The notes under the pieces are model-generated. The model was not told where the DNA came from, ran no database searches, and was given only the letters and a program-made list of their open reading frames with translations. From assembly GCA_018857735.1 (NCBI GenBank), contig JABMCL010001551.1:362501-426500 (forward strand): a DNA stretch of 64,000 bases. Direction: 5' to 3'. The stretch comes from Alviniconcha marisindica (taxonomy: Eukaryota > Mollusca > Gastropoda > Provannidae). This document shows positions 21,901 through 33,000 of the stretch, piece after piece; positions within the stretch are counted from its first letter, which is position 1, and each line of letters opens with the position of its first letter. The position numbers and the translations under genes were made by a program.

Positions 21901-24552
21901 GTAGGAGTTGACAAAGCAACACAAACCTCTTTTGATGCCGGTGTAGGAGTTGAGTCTGTTGTCAACCAGCAGGATCAGTCCACAGAGCGAGTTGGAGTAA
22001 AGAGACATGGCTGTCTGCAGTCGTTGCGGTTGTGGTACCACAATGCCCCTGAAATCACGCAGTATCCATGACAAATGCAACCCTACTTGTGATTACTGTT
22101 AGAAATTGAGACAGCAGAAGTACAGTGCTAAGTGTCTAAGCATGAATGGAAAGTCTTATCATGCCTTACCTGCTGGCGAACAGTAACACGGATGAGGTGT
22201 ACCCATTTTCTGTTTAGATTTTTCAATACCTGTTTGATCTATGTTGAGCTCAGTGTTCAAATGCAGCCTTTTTCGCTACCAGCTATAAAGTACATACATG
22301 ATGGTGGTGACAATGGCATCCAGTACTACAGCATGTGTCCACACACAGTATTCAGGGGGATTATGGATACAACTTACAAGTGGTCCCCCATGAATCCCAC
22401 GTGCAGACAGGTGGCTCTGGATTCGGTAAGTAAGTAAGTAACTTGGTGTTACTGGAGTAACTGGTAACAGGAGCAAATCTGTGAGACTGACTGTTCAAAG
22501 TTCTGAGCTCAGTAGGTTCTGTTCAGTCCTCTTTGCTTACAAGGACCCAATTGTTCTTCACGGAGGTGGACTATGAAGAACTGCAGTGTGCAGAAAGCCA
22601 GGGGAACTGAAGTGCACAGAGAAAGAGGGGAAAATGCTTGGTACACAGTCAGTCCCATGCAGAAGAAAAAAAGTCTGAAAGAAGCAGCATACCCAACAGT
22701 GTGAGGTTTGTGTCGGCACAAATCCAAAACCTGTGTGCACAGCAGCCTCAGGTTGTGTGTTGTTTTCATCTGTGCACCTGCAAAACACCCGTTAAGCTGT
22801 GACACATGTTGTCAGTATCATGTCTGAATTCAACAACAACCTCAGATTGTGTGTTGTTTTCATCAGTGCACCTGTGTAACGACCTTGGTGTGTGACACAC
22901 ATGGTCAGTCTTATGTCAGCATTCAACACAAATAAACATTGGTCACCATTCATTCATTCTTGATTTGTCTGATTGTGTGAGTGGGTACATGTTCACCCGC
23001 CTGAACATACACACACACACACCCAAACACATTCACAACCCCCCCCCCCCACCCCACATCACTAACCTAGATGTATTGTGAAGCTCTCCTCCAAGCGATT
23101 CTGTACTTGCCTCTCCTCGTCCTCTGCGGCTGGCAATGTTGCTGATACAGTGCGTAATCTTTGGCTGACAACAGGCAAACAGGTTCACACACTGTGAGCC
23201 AACAATAGTAGCTAGCAGCACCGCATCAAAATAAACATACATGCTATTGTGACCAAAGAGCATGAAGCTAAAGCAAACTTGCACAACATCTTGGTCGCCA
23301 AGTACACAGCTTGTGAACAAGTACATGTGCCAGGCAAAACTGACAGACCCTGTCACCTGCTCACATTTCCTTGGTGTACTCAAATACATGAAATCAACTA
23401 GTTCTTTGGTTTTTTTTTCTTCTTCTCTTCTTCCCCTCCCCTCCCCCCAGCTGACTGGTCTTTCACGGAGGTGGTCTGTCACAAGGTTTTCTATTATACT
23501 GCTAAATGACTAAGACAAAAGGCAAACACTCACACATAGGGAAAAGTACCCCCCCCCCCCCCCCTTCTACTGAGCACTGAAAGCAAATATTGTTTCCTCA
23601 AATATGGAGAAAAAAATGTGGTACTGAACAACTGGACATTTGTGCTGATGATCACAATGATTGTAAACTTGTGCATCCAAGTACACATCATGCTCATGGT
23701 GCAATAATTTTGTCATGGTGCAATAATTCTGTCATGTGCATCAACACGTAATGACACATCAAGATAATGTAAAAAGAACAAACAGGGGTCAGCAGGGGGA
23801 TATCAGCTGATGCAAAAATTCAGCACTACACTGAGAACAAGTGAGTCTTCTGTGTTTGTGAAAGACTGCTGAGGAATTACATTCTCTCAGAGTCACACTG
23901 ACAAACAATTTTTTTTTGAAATTCAACTGGTCATTCTTACTCTTGGTCATTTTTAATGGGGTGGTCTTCAGTGGGAATGGTCTTCTATGTGTGTGGTCTT
24001 TCATGAAGGTGGTCTCTCATCAGGTTTTTCCACTACATGGAGGTGGTGTGTCATCAAGTTTTTCACTATGCTGCAAAAAGGCTACGAAGGAAGGCGGACA
24101 CTCACACATAGGAGGGTGTGTTGGCAGCCTGCGTGTCTTCATAGACACGGTGAACCCAGTCGTGATACTCTCGCTTCTGTTCCTCCCTCAGCTGCGACAG
24201 CTCTCCCGCCCACTTCCCTTCCACCAGCTGACACAGACAGACATGGCACCTGTCAGGCACTGAACATGAATGTGGAGAGGGGTTGTGTGTGTGAATGTGT
24301 GTGGGTATTTTTGTTTTGTTTGTTTTTCCCTAACACAATGCACGCAACGTTGCTGGATTTGAAGTACAAAAGCAATGGCATCCATAATAAAATCAGCCAA
24401 ACAAGATGCAGACAACAAGACAGAAAGAGGTGAGATGAGTAGGGCAGCAGACCTGCATGTTGTCAAAGTGTCTCTGGGCTAAAGTGTTGATGTCATCATC
24501 CCTGTAGGACTCCCCGACATGCAGCAGAGCCTCCTCCATCTCTGACTGGTGT

Positions 24553-24632
<80 letters not shown>

Positions 24633-26137
24633 ACCACACACACACATACACCACACACCCACACACACACACACACATACACCCACACCCACACACCATG
24701 GGGCCTTTCACAGGTGACAGAATTCACTCAATCTTAAGAACTGCTTATTGGAGGGAAGTAGGGGCTGTGGGGTGGGGGTGGTGGAGGGGGTGGGGACTAA
24801 TAACAGAAGAATAAGCATTACACGTGAGTGCTTCAGTTAATGAAATAACACAAAGAGAGGTCCAATGTTAGGTGGGAAAGAAAGAGTCAGGTGGGAAAGA
24901 AAGCAGAAGAGACAGATGGCCAGACAGACAGACAGGCTTCAATCAAGACAGTCTGTACATGTGTACATGTATTAGTGTGTGTGTGTGTGTGTGTGCATGT
25001 GTGCATGCATGCTGCATGTGTGTGTGTGCATGCACATGTGTGCAAGCTTGTGAACATGCATGTATGTGCTCACCCCTGTCTGAAATTTTGTCTGTGCCTC
25101 TGAGGCTGTCTGTTTGGGTGGGATATTTCACTTGTTTGATTCATTTTCTAGTTACTGAGAAAATCCTCAAAACCCAGAAGAAAGAAACATCTTTGAAAGT
25201 CAAGTGGGAGCCCTCACTTGGCCTCCAGGTGTTTGAGGTCCTGGTCCCTCTGGCGCGTAATGTTCTCCATGGCCAGAGCATAGGTGTGCTCCAGGTTCAG
25301 CAGGGTCTCCAGCGCTGGAGAGTGGATCAGCGTGTGGTACACATTAGCAAAGGTGCGCAGGGGGTCATCTTCCTGTATCGTTGCATATTCCTTCACTTCC
25401 TGTTCGCAACAAACGTAATTTGCACTGTCAGCATACTGACGACAGTCTCTGTGGATGGCAAGTGCTGTGTCTTACATTAGTTACAAAAGTGGACACTAAC
25501 ACTGATGTCCATTCTGGGACAAACACAAGTGCCCAGGACATCTACCTCGACTTCCACACAGTTCCTGAGCTCTGTGGAAGGCAAGTACTGTGTCTTACAT
25601 TATGTTACAAAACAATATGAGCGCCAACTTCGAATCTGAAAGAAAATGCTTTTATTTCTTTGTCACCTATCTCTCACATCTCCATCTAACAAATGCACTT
25701 CCGGAAGACAAAACAACCAAGCACATGCTTTGAACTTGAAGTGCACATTGCATGCACAGGTGCATGCACCCATACACCATTTTGGGACAAACGCTAGTGC
25801 ATACTCCTGAAAGTTACAAAATCATTTCACAACAAAAGCTCTGTTCAGCGCACATTAGCACTATCAGCTAACTTTGGACTGAGCACTGTCATTATAACAG
25901 AACACAATGATTGCTATTTCTTCAGCAGTCTCATGAACAAAATAACTTGGGACCTATCCTCACTACCCAAACAGCAACAAAGACACCGCAGGCTACAAAC
26001 TGTAGATTCAAAACATGAACCTCAAGAATCACAGTTAGGCATCTGTTGCTTTTACATCCACACAGACAGTTCAGACTATCAGGGCAGGAAGCCCAAGACG
26101 TCCACCTCAACTTTCACACAGCTCCTGAGCTCTTATC

Positions 26138-26180
<43 letters not shown>

Positions 26181-28009
26181 TCTGAAACAAGAATAACTGC
26201 TAGCATTCTAAAACAAGATCCAAACACATGAAAGGTTCAAAAAGAAGACTTATTTATTAGGACACAAACACATAATCTGCAAATTTTGGGGTAATCCCAA
26301 CTGTCAAGCTACAAAATGACATTTAAACAACAGCTAAACGGTGAAAAATGAGATGAGAAGTAAAATAACTTATTTTTTTATAAGAAGAAGATGCAGAGAT
26401 GCCTAATAAATAAGCGTTCTTTTGAACCTTTTGCGTGTGATTCTGTATATAATATGCATTAATTTTTATTATGATTCTGTATATATATACAATATGTATT
26501 ATACACAATATACCATGGAGTAGGCCTGAGTCCAGTGGTCGATGAGGGCTTTGCTGTCCACCTTGCCCTGTCGGAGTTGCTGCAGGTTCTCCTCCCCGTT
26601 CTGGTCGTGGAGCTTGCTGGTCTCCTTCACCACAAACTCCTCCAGCTTCTCCAGAAGCTCTGCAAACACATCCTCCACTTACTGACTTGGTGCCATACAC
26701 CCTCCTGAAAGCAGTTGGCATCTTTATAACACAGCAGCAATCATGCCACATGCATTTATTCTATATTTTAGGGTCATGATACTGTTATTAATGTTGATTT
26801 GTCCCAGACTCCCTGCTGGACATGGCTGACTGGGGGTTAAAAACTGAGTTCCCTTCCCAAGTCCTGGCTGGAATTTTCTCATGGGATTTGGGGCCACTTC
26901 CTTGAGGAAAGCTGGCAACAGCAGAGTTGCACCATCCATGTTAACATGAAACAGTGGCGGAGTTTCTACATCATTTTCCCAGAACAGTAATCACCTGCTG
27001 CTACTGATTCTTCAATGACATTTTCATACTTCTTTAGCACAAGAGACCTCTGGGTTTTAGCTTGTCTGAAGAACTAGACACTGGACATACTACCCATGGA
27101 CTAAAGAGAGAGGGGTGAAAGCTTTCCAGTCAGACTGTGATTTAAACCCACAACCTCTCAGTCCTGAGCCCTGTGCCTTCAACACTCATTAATGTCACCT
27201 CCCATGTTCACATACACTGAACAGTTGAGAAGCATTAAACTTAAAGACTACAGTAAAAACGATAAATGGAATGGCCTTGGTTAAAAAAGAAAAAAAGAAA
27301 AAAGAAAAAAAGGTAACACGCTCAGGCCTAAACAGAAAAATACTGTGAGCTCTTTTTCCATCCATCAAATTTTTACACAGGCAACTAAGGGCAGCTAATC
27401 CTTCCTCTGGACAAGGCTGAGTTGCTTATACTGTAGTTAAGTGAATCAATGCTTAACACCCAGTCAACCAAGAAATTCACATCAGGGATATACACAAGCT
27501 GCAAGTAAAAGTATGAATCACATACATCATGATACATACATGTGCAGTTCAAGACACGTAACACGTTATAGTTCAAAAAGACAAAACAAAAAATGATGTG
27601 GAATGAGCCATGAAGGCAAAAACTGGAATCAGATTTCCTGGCTGTCAGCAAAGCAAGTAAAGCTATATTCTGACCTACATGATGCTTAACGAGGAGAACT
27701 TTTGATAGTTCTGGACTCCAAGCAAAGGGAACTCTGATAATTTCCATGTCCGTGTTACCCACCCACCTGCAATTAGCACCAAACAAAAGAGAGTGGCAAG
27801 GCTAAGCTAGTGGGGGGAAAGCTTGTTCAGTTGTTGTCGAGAGGCATACCATCAATGATGTAGCAGGGCAAGTTGTGCATTGTGTGAAGTTGTTGCACCA
27901 GCTCTGCAGTTGATGAGATGAGGGGGATGGTGACTGGGACAGTCAGCTTGGACCTTCCCTCTTTGCTGCCAAAGCTGAATGTGAACTCTTTCTCTACACT
28001 GTGCGGCAT
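18865..28009 (-). CDS. FERRY3: FERRY complex subunit 3 (C12orf4 orthologue), 12 coding exons, 552 aa
   Basis: Exons 5' to 3': 28009-27850, 26659-26514, 25399-25218, 24552-24453, 24227-24106, 23164-23067, 22777-22693, 22048-21927, 21555-21362, 20016-19783, 19537-19412, 18954-18865. All are GT-AG and the frame closes at 1659 nt. Near-identical stretches to C12orf4 as I recall it: [71 protein letters not shown]. Known: this protein is subunit Fy-3 of the five-part FERRY complex (TBCK, PPP1R21, C12orf4, CRYZL1, GATD1), which binds Rab5 on early endosomes and carries mRNAs. It is soluble, with no signal peptide or membrane segment. Residues about 376-403 form a Gln/Ser/Gly-rich insert. The acceptor two bases before the ATG implies an upstream 5' UTR exon that I could not locate. 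Confidence 0.96.
19412..19537 (-). CDS. FERRY3: FERRY3 exon 11
   Basis: 42 codons, [20 protein letters not shown] through RTIQFLVPR, the most conserved block of the family. Acceptor TTTCAG, donor GTCAGT. Confidence 0.96.
19783..20016 (-). CDS. FERRY3: FERRY3 exon 10
   Basis: 78 codons in phase 0, [20 protein letters not shown] through LLTHEMTE, matching [20 protein letters not shown] of human C12orf4. The 39-bp minisatellite begins about 20 bases upstream of the acceptor. Confidence 0.95.
20037..20390 (-). repeat. 39-bp minisatellite, about 9 copies, FERRY3 intron 9
   Basis: Repeating unit of the form GAATAACCAAACATGATGAA followed by ATTTAAAGTTGTGAAAT on the + strand. The 39-bp period keeps every frame open and produces spurious 13-aa repeats ([13 protein letters not shown]) on the - strand. 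It ends about 20 bp from the exon 10 acceptor. Confidence 0.85.
21048..21150 (+). repeat. GTA/GTG triplet microsatellite
   Basis: About 100 bp of interrupted GTA, GTG and GAT triplets in FERRY3 intron 9. Confidence 0.9.
21362..21555 (-). CDS. FERRY3: FERRY3 exon 9
   Basis: [20 protein letters not shown], then a low-complexity stretch with QLQQQQEG and [11 protein letters not shown]. Acceptor ATCTTTGCAG, donor GTGAAG. The Gln/Ser/Gly part aligns with a variable region of human C12orf4. Confidence 0.93.
21617..21952 (-). repeat. 42-bp array copied from the FERRY3 exon 8 end and its splice donor, about 8 units
   Basis: The founder is the real exon end, AACTCCTACACCGGCATCAA + AAGAG|GTTTGTG. Downstream in the intron the same unit recurs with small changes: AGAAGAG|GCTGGT, AGAAGAG|GTTGGT, AGAAGAT|GTTGGT, AAAAAG|GTTGGT, ATAAGAG|GTTAGG, AAAAGAG|GTTGGT and AGAAGAG|GTTGGT. 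The 42-base period preserves the exon frame, which stays open to a TAA at about 21724. Confidence 0.9.
21927..22048 (-). CDS. FERRY3: FERRY3 exon 8
   Basis: [20 protein letters not shown], then [20 protein letters not shown]. Ends AAAAGAG before donor GTTTGTG. The last 25 bases of the exon and the start of the intron are the founder unit of the array at 21617-21952. Confidence 0.94.
22693..22777 (-). CDS. FERRY3: FERRY3 exon 7
   Basis: [20 protein letters not shown] through RHKPHTV, aligned to [20 protein letters not shown]. Its first 35 bases and acceptor are duplicated in the upstream intron at about 22842-22890. Confidence 0.93.
22748..22935 (-). repeat. 94-bp tandem duplication spanning the FERRY3 exon 7 acceptor
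   Basis: CCTCAGGTTGTGTGTTGTTT at 22748 recurs as CCTCAGATTGTGTGTTGTTT at 22842. On the - strand the upstream copy keeps ACACAG|GTGCAC and then ATGAAAACAACACACAATCT, a partial second exon 7 start. Confidence 0.85.
23067..23164 (-). CDS. FERRY3: FERRY3 exon 6
   Basis: [20 protein letters not shown], then [12 protein letters not shown]. The acceptor TTTGCCTGTTGTCAG fits both the pyrimidine tract and the phase. Human has [15 protein letters not shown] here. Confidence 0.88.
23455..24112 (-). repeat. Duplicated block around the FERRY3 exon 5 donor
   Basis: CTTTCACGGAGGTGGTCTGT...ACACTCACACATAGG (about 23460-23546) is a diverged copy of the block ending at 24112, which contains the exon 5 donor. 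The copy keeps the donor-like TATGTGTGAGTG. Confidence 0.65.
24106..24227 (-). CDS. FERRY3: FERRY3 exon 5
   Basis: [20 protein letters not shown], then [20 protein letters not shown]. Donor GTGAGT chosen over an overlapping GTGTGA because only it keeps frame with exon 6. Confidence 0.88.
24453..24552 (-). CDS. FERRY3: FERRY3 exon 4, acceptor directly against (GT)n
   Basis: [20 protein letters not shown] through RHFDNMQ, matching the [21 protein letters not shown] region. The CAG acceptor is the last unit of a (GT)n microsatellite on the transcript strand, and there is no separate pyrimidine tract. Confidence 0.9.
24553..24699 (+). repeat. (AC)n microsatellite at the FERRY3 exon 4 acceptor
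   Basis: Nearly pure AC for about 75 bases, then interrupted AC. On the transcript strand it is (GT)n running directly into CAG|ACACCAG. Confidence 0.95.
24974..25064 (+). repeat. (GT)n-rich tract in FERRY3 intron 3
   Basis: GT repeats with GCAT interruptions, about 300 bp from the AC tract and complementary to it. Confidence 0.9.
25218..25399 (-). CDS. FERRY3: FERRY3 exon 3
   Basis: [14 protein letters not shown], then [20 protein letters not shown], among the best conserved blocks of the family. Ends two bases into a Lys codon. Confidence 0.94.
26141..26174 (+). repeat. (TA)n microsatellite
   Basis: About 34 bp of pure TA in FERRY3 intron 2; a similar tract lies at 1356-1397 in PDI intron 1. 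Confidence 0.9.
26514..26659 (-). CDS. FERRY3: FERRY3 exon 2
   Basis: [18 protein letters not shown] through DHWTQAYSM, acidic and helical, corresponding to the LTQFIEEES...STWAKAYAE region of human C12orf4. Acceptor TTTGCAG, donor GTATAT. Confidence 0.88.
27080..27195 (-). mobile_element. Possible tRNA-derived SINE fragment
   Basis: The - strand contains a B-box-like GGTTGTGGGTTTAAATC in a tRNA-like context (GGCACAGGGCTCAGGACTGA before it). Only this head region is recognisable. Confidence 0.35.
27850..28009 (-). CDS. FERRY3: FERRY3 exon 1 (coding), residues 1-53
   Basis: [18 protein letters not shown] through [12 protein letters not shown] acceptor sits at 28012-28014, so the exon starts at 28011 with two untranslated bases. 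Donor GTATGC. Aligns with the REFVYKF...HSLPCFIE start of human C12orf4. Confidence 0.85.
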
Positions 28010-28469
28010 CACTGAGGAGCAAAAGATTTGTTGTACGGTAAACATTGCAACAACAAAAAAGTTTATAAAATCAGTTTAGGACTATGAGAGAACTTGAACT
28101 CAAAGAGTTTATTTTACAAGGATTATATTGTAATATAGGTTCAGTCAAAACCTAACAACTAGTCCTTACTAAGCTACTAATGAATAAAAAATATTAAAAA
28201 AATAACAAATAACACAAGGCATCATTTATATATTAGTTATTATGTCATATATGATTATTCTGCAACTATAATGTGCTATGGGCTTTATTCAAAGATGGAC
28301 ATGGGAGCTTTCTGCATCTTCTTGCCACAAGCCTCATTTGATTATTCAACAATCGAGTTATGTGTATGTTTCTATGCCACCAGCCGTTAGGCCATCTCTA
28401 GTCTTAGTTTCTTACCAAAAAGTGGATTATATGTGGGATTTTAATATTAGGCACAATGGGTTTTTTAAA

Positions 28470-28670
28470 TGCATGCAGTGCACCCACAGGCAAGGCAGGC
28501 ATTAATGAGTCTCCACATGTGTTCACTTGGAAGAAAGAAAAATGGTTTTTCACCCTGCTGCATCCAGAAGTCAAACCTAGGCGATGGTGTGTTACTGTTG
28601 TAATAATAATAATAATAAAGAGGATTTCTAGAGCGCCCATCTACCACACAAGATGGCAGCACAGGGCGCT
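28470..28670. mobile_element. SINE-like element with ATT-repeat tail
   Basis: Shares GTGCACC, CACTTGGAAGAAAG and a CCAGAAGTCAAACC B-box-like block with 8990-9110. It is followed by AATAATAATAATAAAGAGGA and TTCTAGAGCGCCCATCTACC...GGGCGCTTTACAA, a short inverted GAGCGCCC/GGGCGCTTT pair. Confidence 0.5.
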
Positions 28671-29991
28671 TTACAATAACACTAACCACACACACACACA
28701 CACAGCATCGAAACGAGGGGATTGGCAGGGCTAGTGTTACTCTTAGCCATGAGAACTCAGTGACAAGGTCGCGTGTAGCTGCAGCACTAGCACAGCTCCA
28801 CAGTGTGGTCACCAACATATTATACCATTTCATTCTGCAGTGGACTTAACCGGCAGACAGCACACTTCTTAAAAGAAACAGAAAGTTAGTTCTTTGAAAA
28901 AATAAAACTGCAAATCCTGCCACAGTGTTGTTAAAAAATCTACAAAATAGCCATCAGGAATAAACATCACGAAGCGGCATGTCAAATAGAAAGGATTTCT
29001 TTGTTCTGTAGATGCCAAGAATAATTACCTGTTTTCTGCTAGTTTTCAATGTATGATTATAAAAACCAATGAATGTTTTCTGTTTTTTTTGTTTTTTTTG
29101 TCGAAGACTGGAGGGTGGAGAGCAGGTCCGTAAGGGAAGTCACTCTTATACTTGCTATGTTTCTTTGGTGCTTGTCTTTCCCTGATCATACATAAAAAAT
29201 ATAGATTTGTTAAAAAAATTAAATGGGGAAGAAAAGAAAAAAATCATCGTTCCTCCCATTGATGGCTAACCACACATGAGTGGCTTCAGTTTATGAGTAG
29301 TTAATACATTAAATGATTGAGAAAAATGTTATTGAGAAAAATGTTAATCTTTTGAACCTACTTTTTCATCATGTTCTTTTTTCCCGTTTGACATACCTGT
29401 CAAGTTGTTCCCTCTCACCCTCCCACATGCCCCCCTTTGTAATTATTAGCTTTTGTTTGTTGACTGATTGCTCTTACAACCCATAGATATTCACTCTTTT
29501 CATTACTAGTAGTTAAAGCGGTGCAAGTCATGAGGGAGAAGCCAACAAAATATTTTCTCTGATGATGTGCTTTAGCATTAAGTATGCTACAGACGTACAC
29601 GTACTATCCAACTCAGTTAAAGTTAAGCAATCCCCCCCCCCCCCCCCCTTCCCCAAACACACACACACGGCACAAACTTGGTTCATTTGTATGGGCAGAT
29701 ATGAGAAAATGAGGGCCATGGATACAATCAAAGCCCGTCTATTTGTTATTGCATTGCTGGTTACTTCTCCCCTCTACACACACCCTTCACCCCCCCCCCT
29801 CCCCCCCAACACACACACACACACAAAATGTGTATTGTTGCAGCAAGGTCACCTCGCTGGGACACAATTTGCAGAGGCCAAAGAGTCTTGCTCAGTACCC
29901 CATTTTTCCATTGGGTCCACACCATAGAAAACATACACAGATTTTCAATGGTGTTGCATCTTCTTGTATTTCAAATGTTTCACACAACCCT

Positions 29992-30036
<45 letters not shown>

Positions 30037-33000
30037 CACATGCACAAACACCCAGAGGGAACTTGGTATCAGACTAACAAGCAAGTCCCCCACACATACA
30101 CACATGCAAACAAGACTATCAGCAATTCAGTGTAAAGTTGTAAGCAATTTATTTGCACAATATAGCGCTGTAGCAAATACAAAGTGCAAGCAGTGATCGC
30201 TATATACTGCTACAACACAATACAAAGTCTGTAAATTGTCTTGTATACGACTACATCATTATCACTATAAAAAAACTAAAATAAAATAAAAACTAATTGT
30301 ATATATTCATTAAAAATTATAAAAAGCTGCTAAATAATGACATGTCCTGTAAGTTACAATAATCTTCAGCAATAAAGCTGTAAGCAAATAATTACAGACT
30401 GTGTAAAGGTCAATATCAAAAAGTGAAAGGGCACAATATATAGTCTTGAAAAATGAGGTCAATTTCTCTGTGAAGAACTAAGGGTGCCATGGAAATGGCT
30501 ATCTCAGTCCAGATGAAGCAGACTGAATCAACTGTTAAACCTGGCAAATAGCCTTTTAAATGGTTATAGAATCACTTGGTGCATTTGGTACACCACTGTA
30601 CAGTTAGATCCTTGTTGAAAACTGGATATCTACATGATCACGAAGAAAGAAATAAGGTTAGATGAATAGTTGGAGAGGGAGCTAAACCTAAACTTGATAA
30701 AGTATTTCTCTCAAGAGAAATGGTTTGGTAGTGATTTGTGAGTCATCCTCACTCCTTACGCTGGTATGGTTATGCCTTCTGCCCTCCATGAACATACACA
30801 CTCACCTATAAATATGCTGTCATGTGTCTTCTGAAAATTAATATACCACAAAGGTAATGACACACATGCATATGTCCATACTCACTGCACCTCATTTCTC
30901 TTTTGAACATTTAAGTGTGCAAGTTATGTCAAATATCTGGAGGCAAACTTTTACCAGGGATCTGCACTAGAGAAACGGTCTGTTTTATTCATCATTGTTA
31001 CATAAATGTCTTTTGACAGCTGATAATCCAAATATAATCTATATATGTCACCATGCTTGCCTCAACACACAATTAGACTTTTGACTAAGATCTGGTGTCA
31101 CTGGCACAATGTGAGAAAGCCCTCTTGTGTACAATGGACATAAACACTGTGCTTTCCACAGGAACACAACTAAAGTTTCTAATGATGGTCATGGAATCCT
31201 GCTGGGATGAATAAAGTATACTGTTAATGTTAATCATAAGAAGACTGAAAAGCTCCAAATACTCTCCTAATGGAATGCAGTCTACAAACAATGGAAATGT
31301 GTGCTTTGAAAACATTCACGTAACTATAGAAATCAAGTCACATATTGGCAGACTAGAACAAAATACGTAAATATGTATTTACAAAGCAATATATTTTCTT
31401 TGTAAAGCTAAGCTAGGTTTGCAAAATAAATGCACCAACCTTCATAAGGAGCAATACAACTATGCAACTCAGAATACAAAAGCTAAACATTTTGAGAAAT
31501 ATAAATAATCATAATGAAGTGAAATGATGAAAATAAAGCACGGGACAGAAGAAAACATAGTGGGGTGTTAAGACTCAAAGTCAAAGGGAGATGAAAAACA
31601 AAACATCCCTCACGTCCACTGCACCCTATCCCACCCTTGGGTACAGTATTATAATCAAATTCCTCCTTTTTTTGTCATCAATTTTGGGGGAAAAGAGTTA
31701 CAAATGATTATCATAGACTAGACTAGCTCTTACCCTGTCATTGTGTCAAATTGCATTTATGCCTAAAGTTAGGTCCTGTCACATATAGTATCAAGATCAA
31801 TAACTTGTGAGCACAACAAACTACACGACATTGGCTATAACCCACTCAGCAGTTAAACTGTTATTTACAAATCTGAAATATTCTTCCCACACTTAAGAAA
31901 CAAAAGGCTTGTCTGATTCAACATTCCATTTCTAGTCCTACATTCAATAAATAAGTATGAAAAAAGGCAAAGTTCATCCAATTTAACCTTCCAATTCTAC
32001 ATCTAAATTTTGATAAATACATTTGTTCAACTACCAAAGAGAGACATACTATACATATTTGTTGTTTTATCATAACAAGCAAATGTTTAAAAAAGAAACG
32101 AAATAATTTTGATAATGCTATTACTATAAATAGCAATAAAAAAACTGAAGAAATCAAACTAAAAATAATTTCTGACCTCATGAGAAATTCAGACATTATA
32201 AGTAAGATGAACTCATCAACCATACACATTGTTTACATGAGTATCCATCTGGCGAAACACAAACTACTACAAATACAGTATCAAATTAGATTGTATTTTC
32301 CCTTTAAAACAGAAGCAGAGAGAAATACTGGAAAGCAATAGTAAAAGAACACTGCCAATGGTCACTGATATATGTATATATTTTATTTTTTTCATTTCAA
32401 GGGAATGTAACAAGGAGAACAAATGCTCCCTCAACTTCAGTTTAAAACAGGAAAATGTTGTTCACTTTTGTTTCAACAGCATACAATAAACAAACCCAAA
32501 CGAAGAAAATTAAGAGGTTCAGATGGAGTTAATTAGTAACTGGATATAAACGTCCTGCACACGGCTACCTCAGGACAATCAAACTCTGTCACAAGCAAAC
32601 GCATATTTCAAATTTTTCTTATATATATTGTAAACCCTTTCTCTTTGACAGTCAAATCCGCAAAACCAATCACTACACAAATATAAAACATACATACACA
32701 AACATCAAACACAAATTTTGGAAGGGTTATTAGTCCCTTCAATATCGCCCTTGTTAAAAACAAAAACAAAAAACATAAGGCTAGGAGATGTTGCTATCAT
32801 CAACCAGTCTGTCTAATTTATTAATACCAGATTAAAGAAAGGTATATAAAAAAATATTTAAAAAAAGGAATGGACAAAAACCATTAAAAACAACAACACA
32901 TTATACAAATGAAATCTGGCAAACACCAGTGCTGCAAGCTGCACATACCACCTACCAAATACTGTCCCCTAGCTGCTCAACAAGAACCATACGAAAAAGC

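Noticed and set aside
21369..21965. 198-aa open frame with [10 protein letters not shown] repeats
   Set aside because: Antisense-independent reading of the 42-bp splice-donor array in a different frame from FERRY3. No independent coding evidence.
23033..23482. 149-aa open frame over FERRY3 exon 6
   Set aside because: It reads exon 6 in a shifted frame; the [12 protein letters not shown] frame is the conserved one.
24106..24108. Alternative exon 5 donor TAT|GTGTGA
   Set aside because: It would need a phase-0 acceptor in exon 6. GTGAGT two bases on, with TTGTCAG|C, keeps frame and gives the total of 552 codons.
24479..24727. Open frames made of CVCVCV or THTHTH in AC/GT microsatellites (also 38597-38870, 40568-40837, 46468-46866)
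   Set aside because: Dinucleotide repeats stay open in every frame. There is no conservation, start context or splice evidence.
31918..32229. 103-aa hydrophobic open frame on the - strand
   Set aside because: Lies in AT-rich DNA where Phe/Leu/Ile-rich frames arise by chance; no family resemblance.
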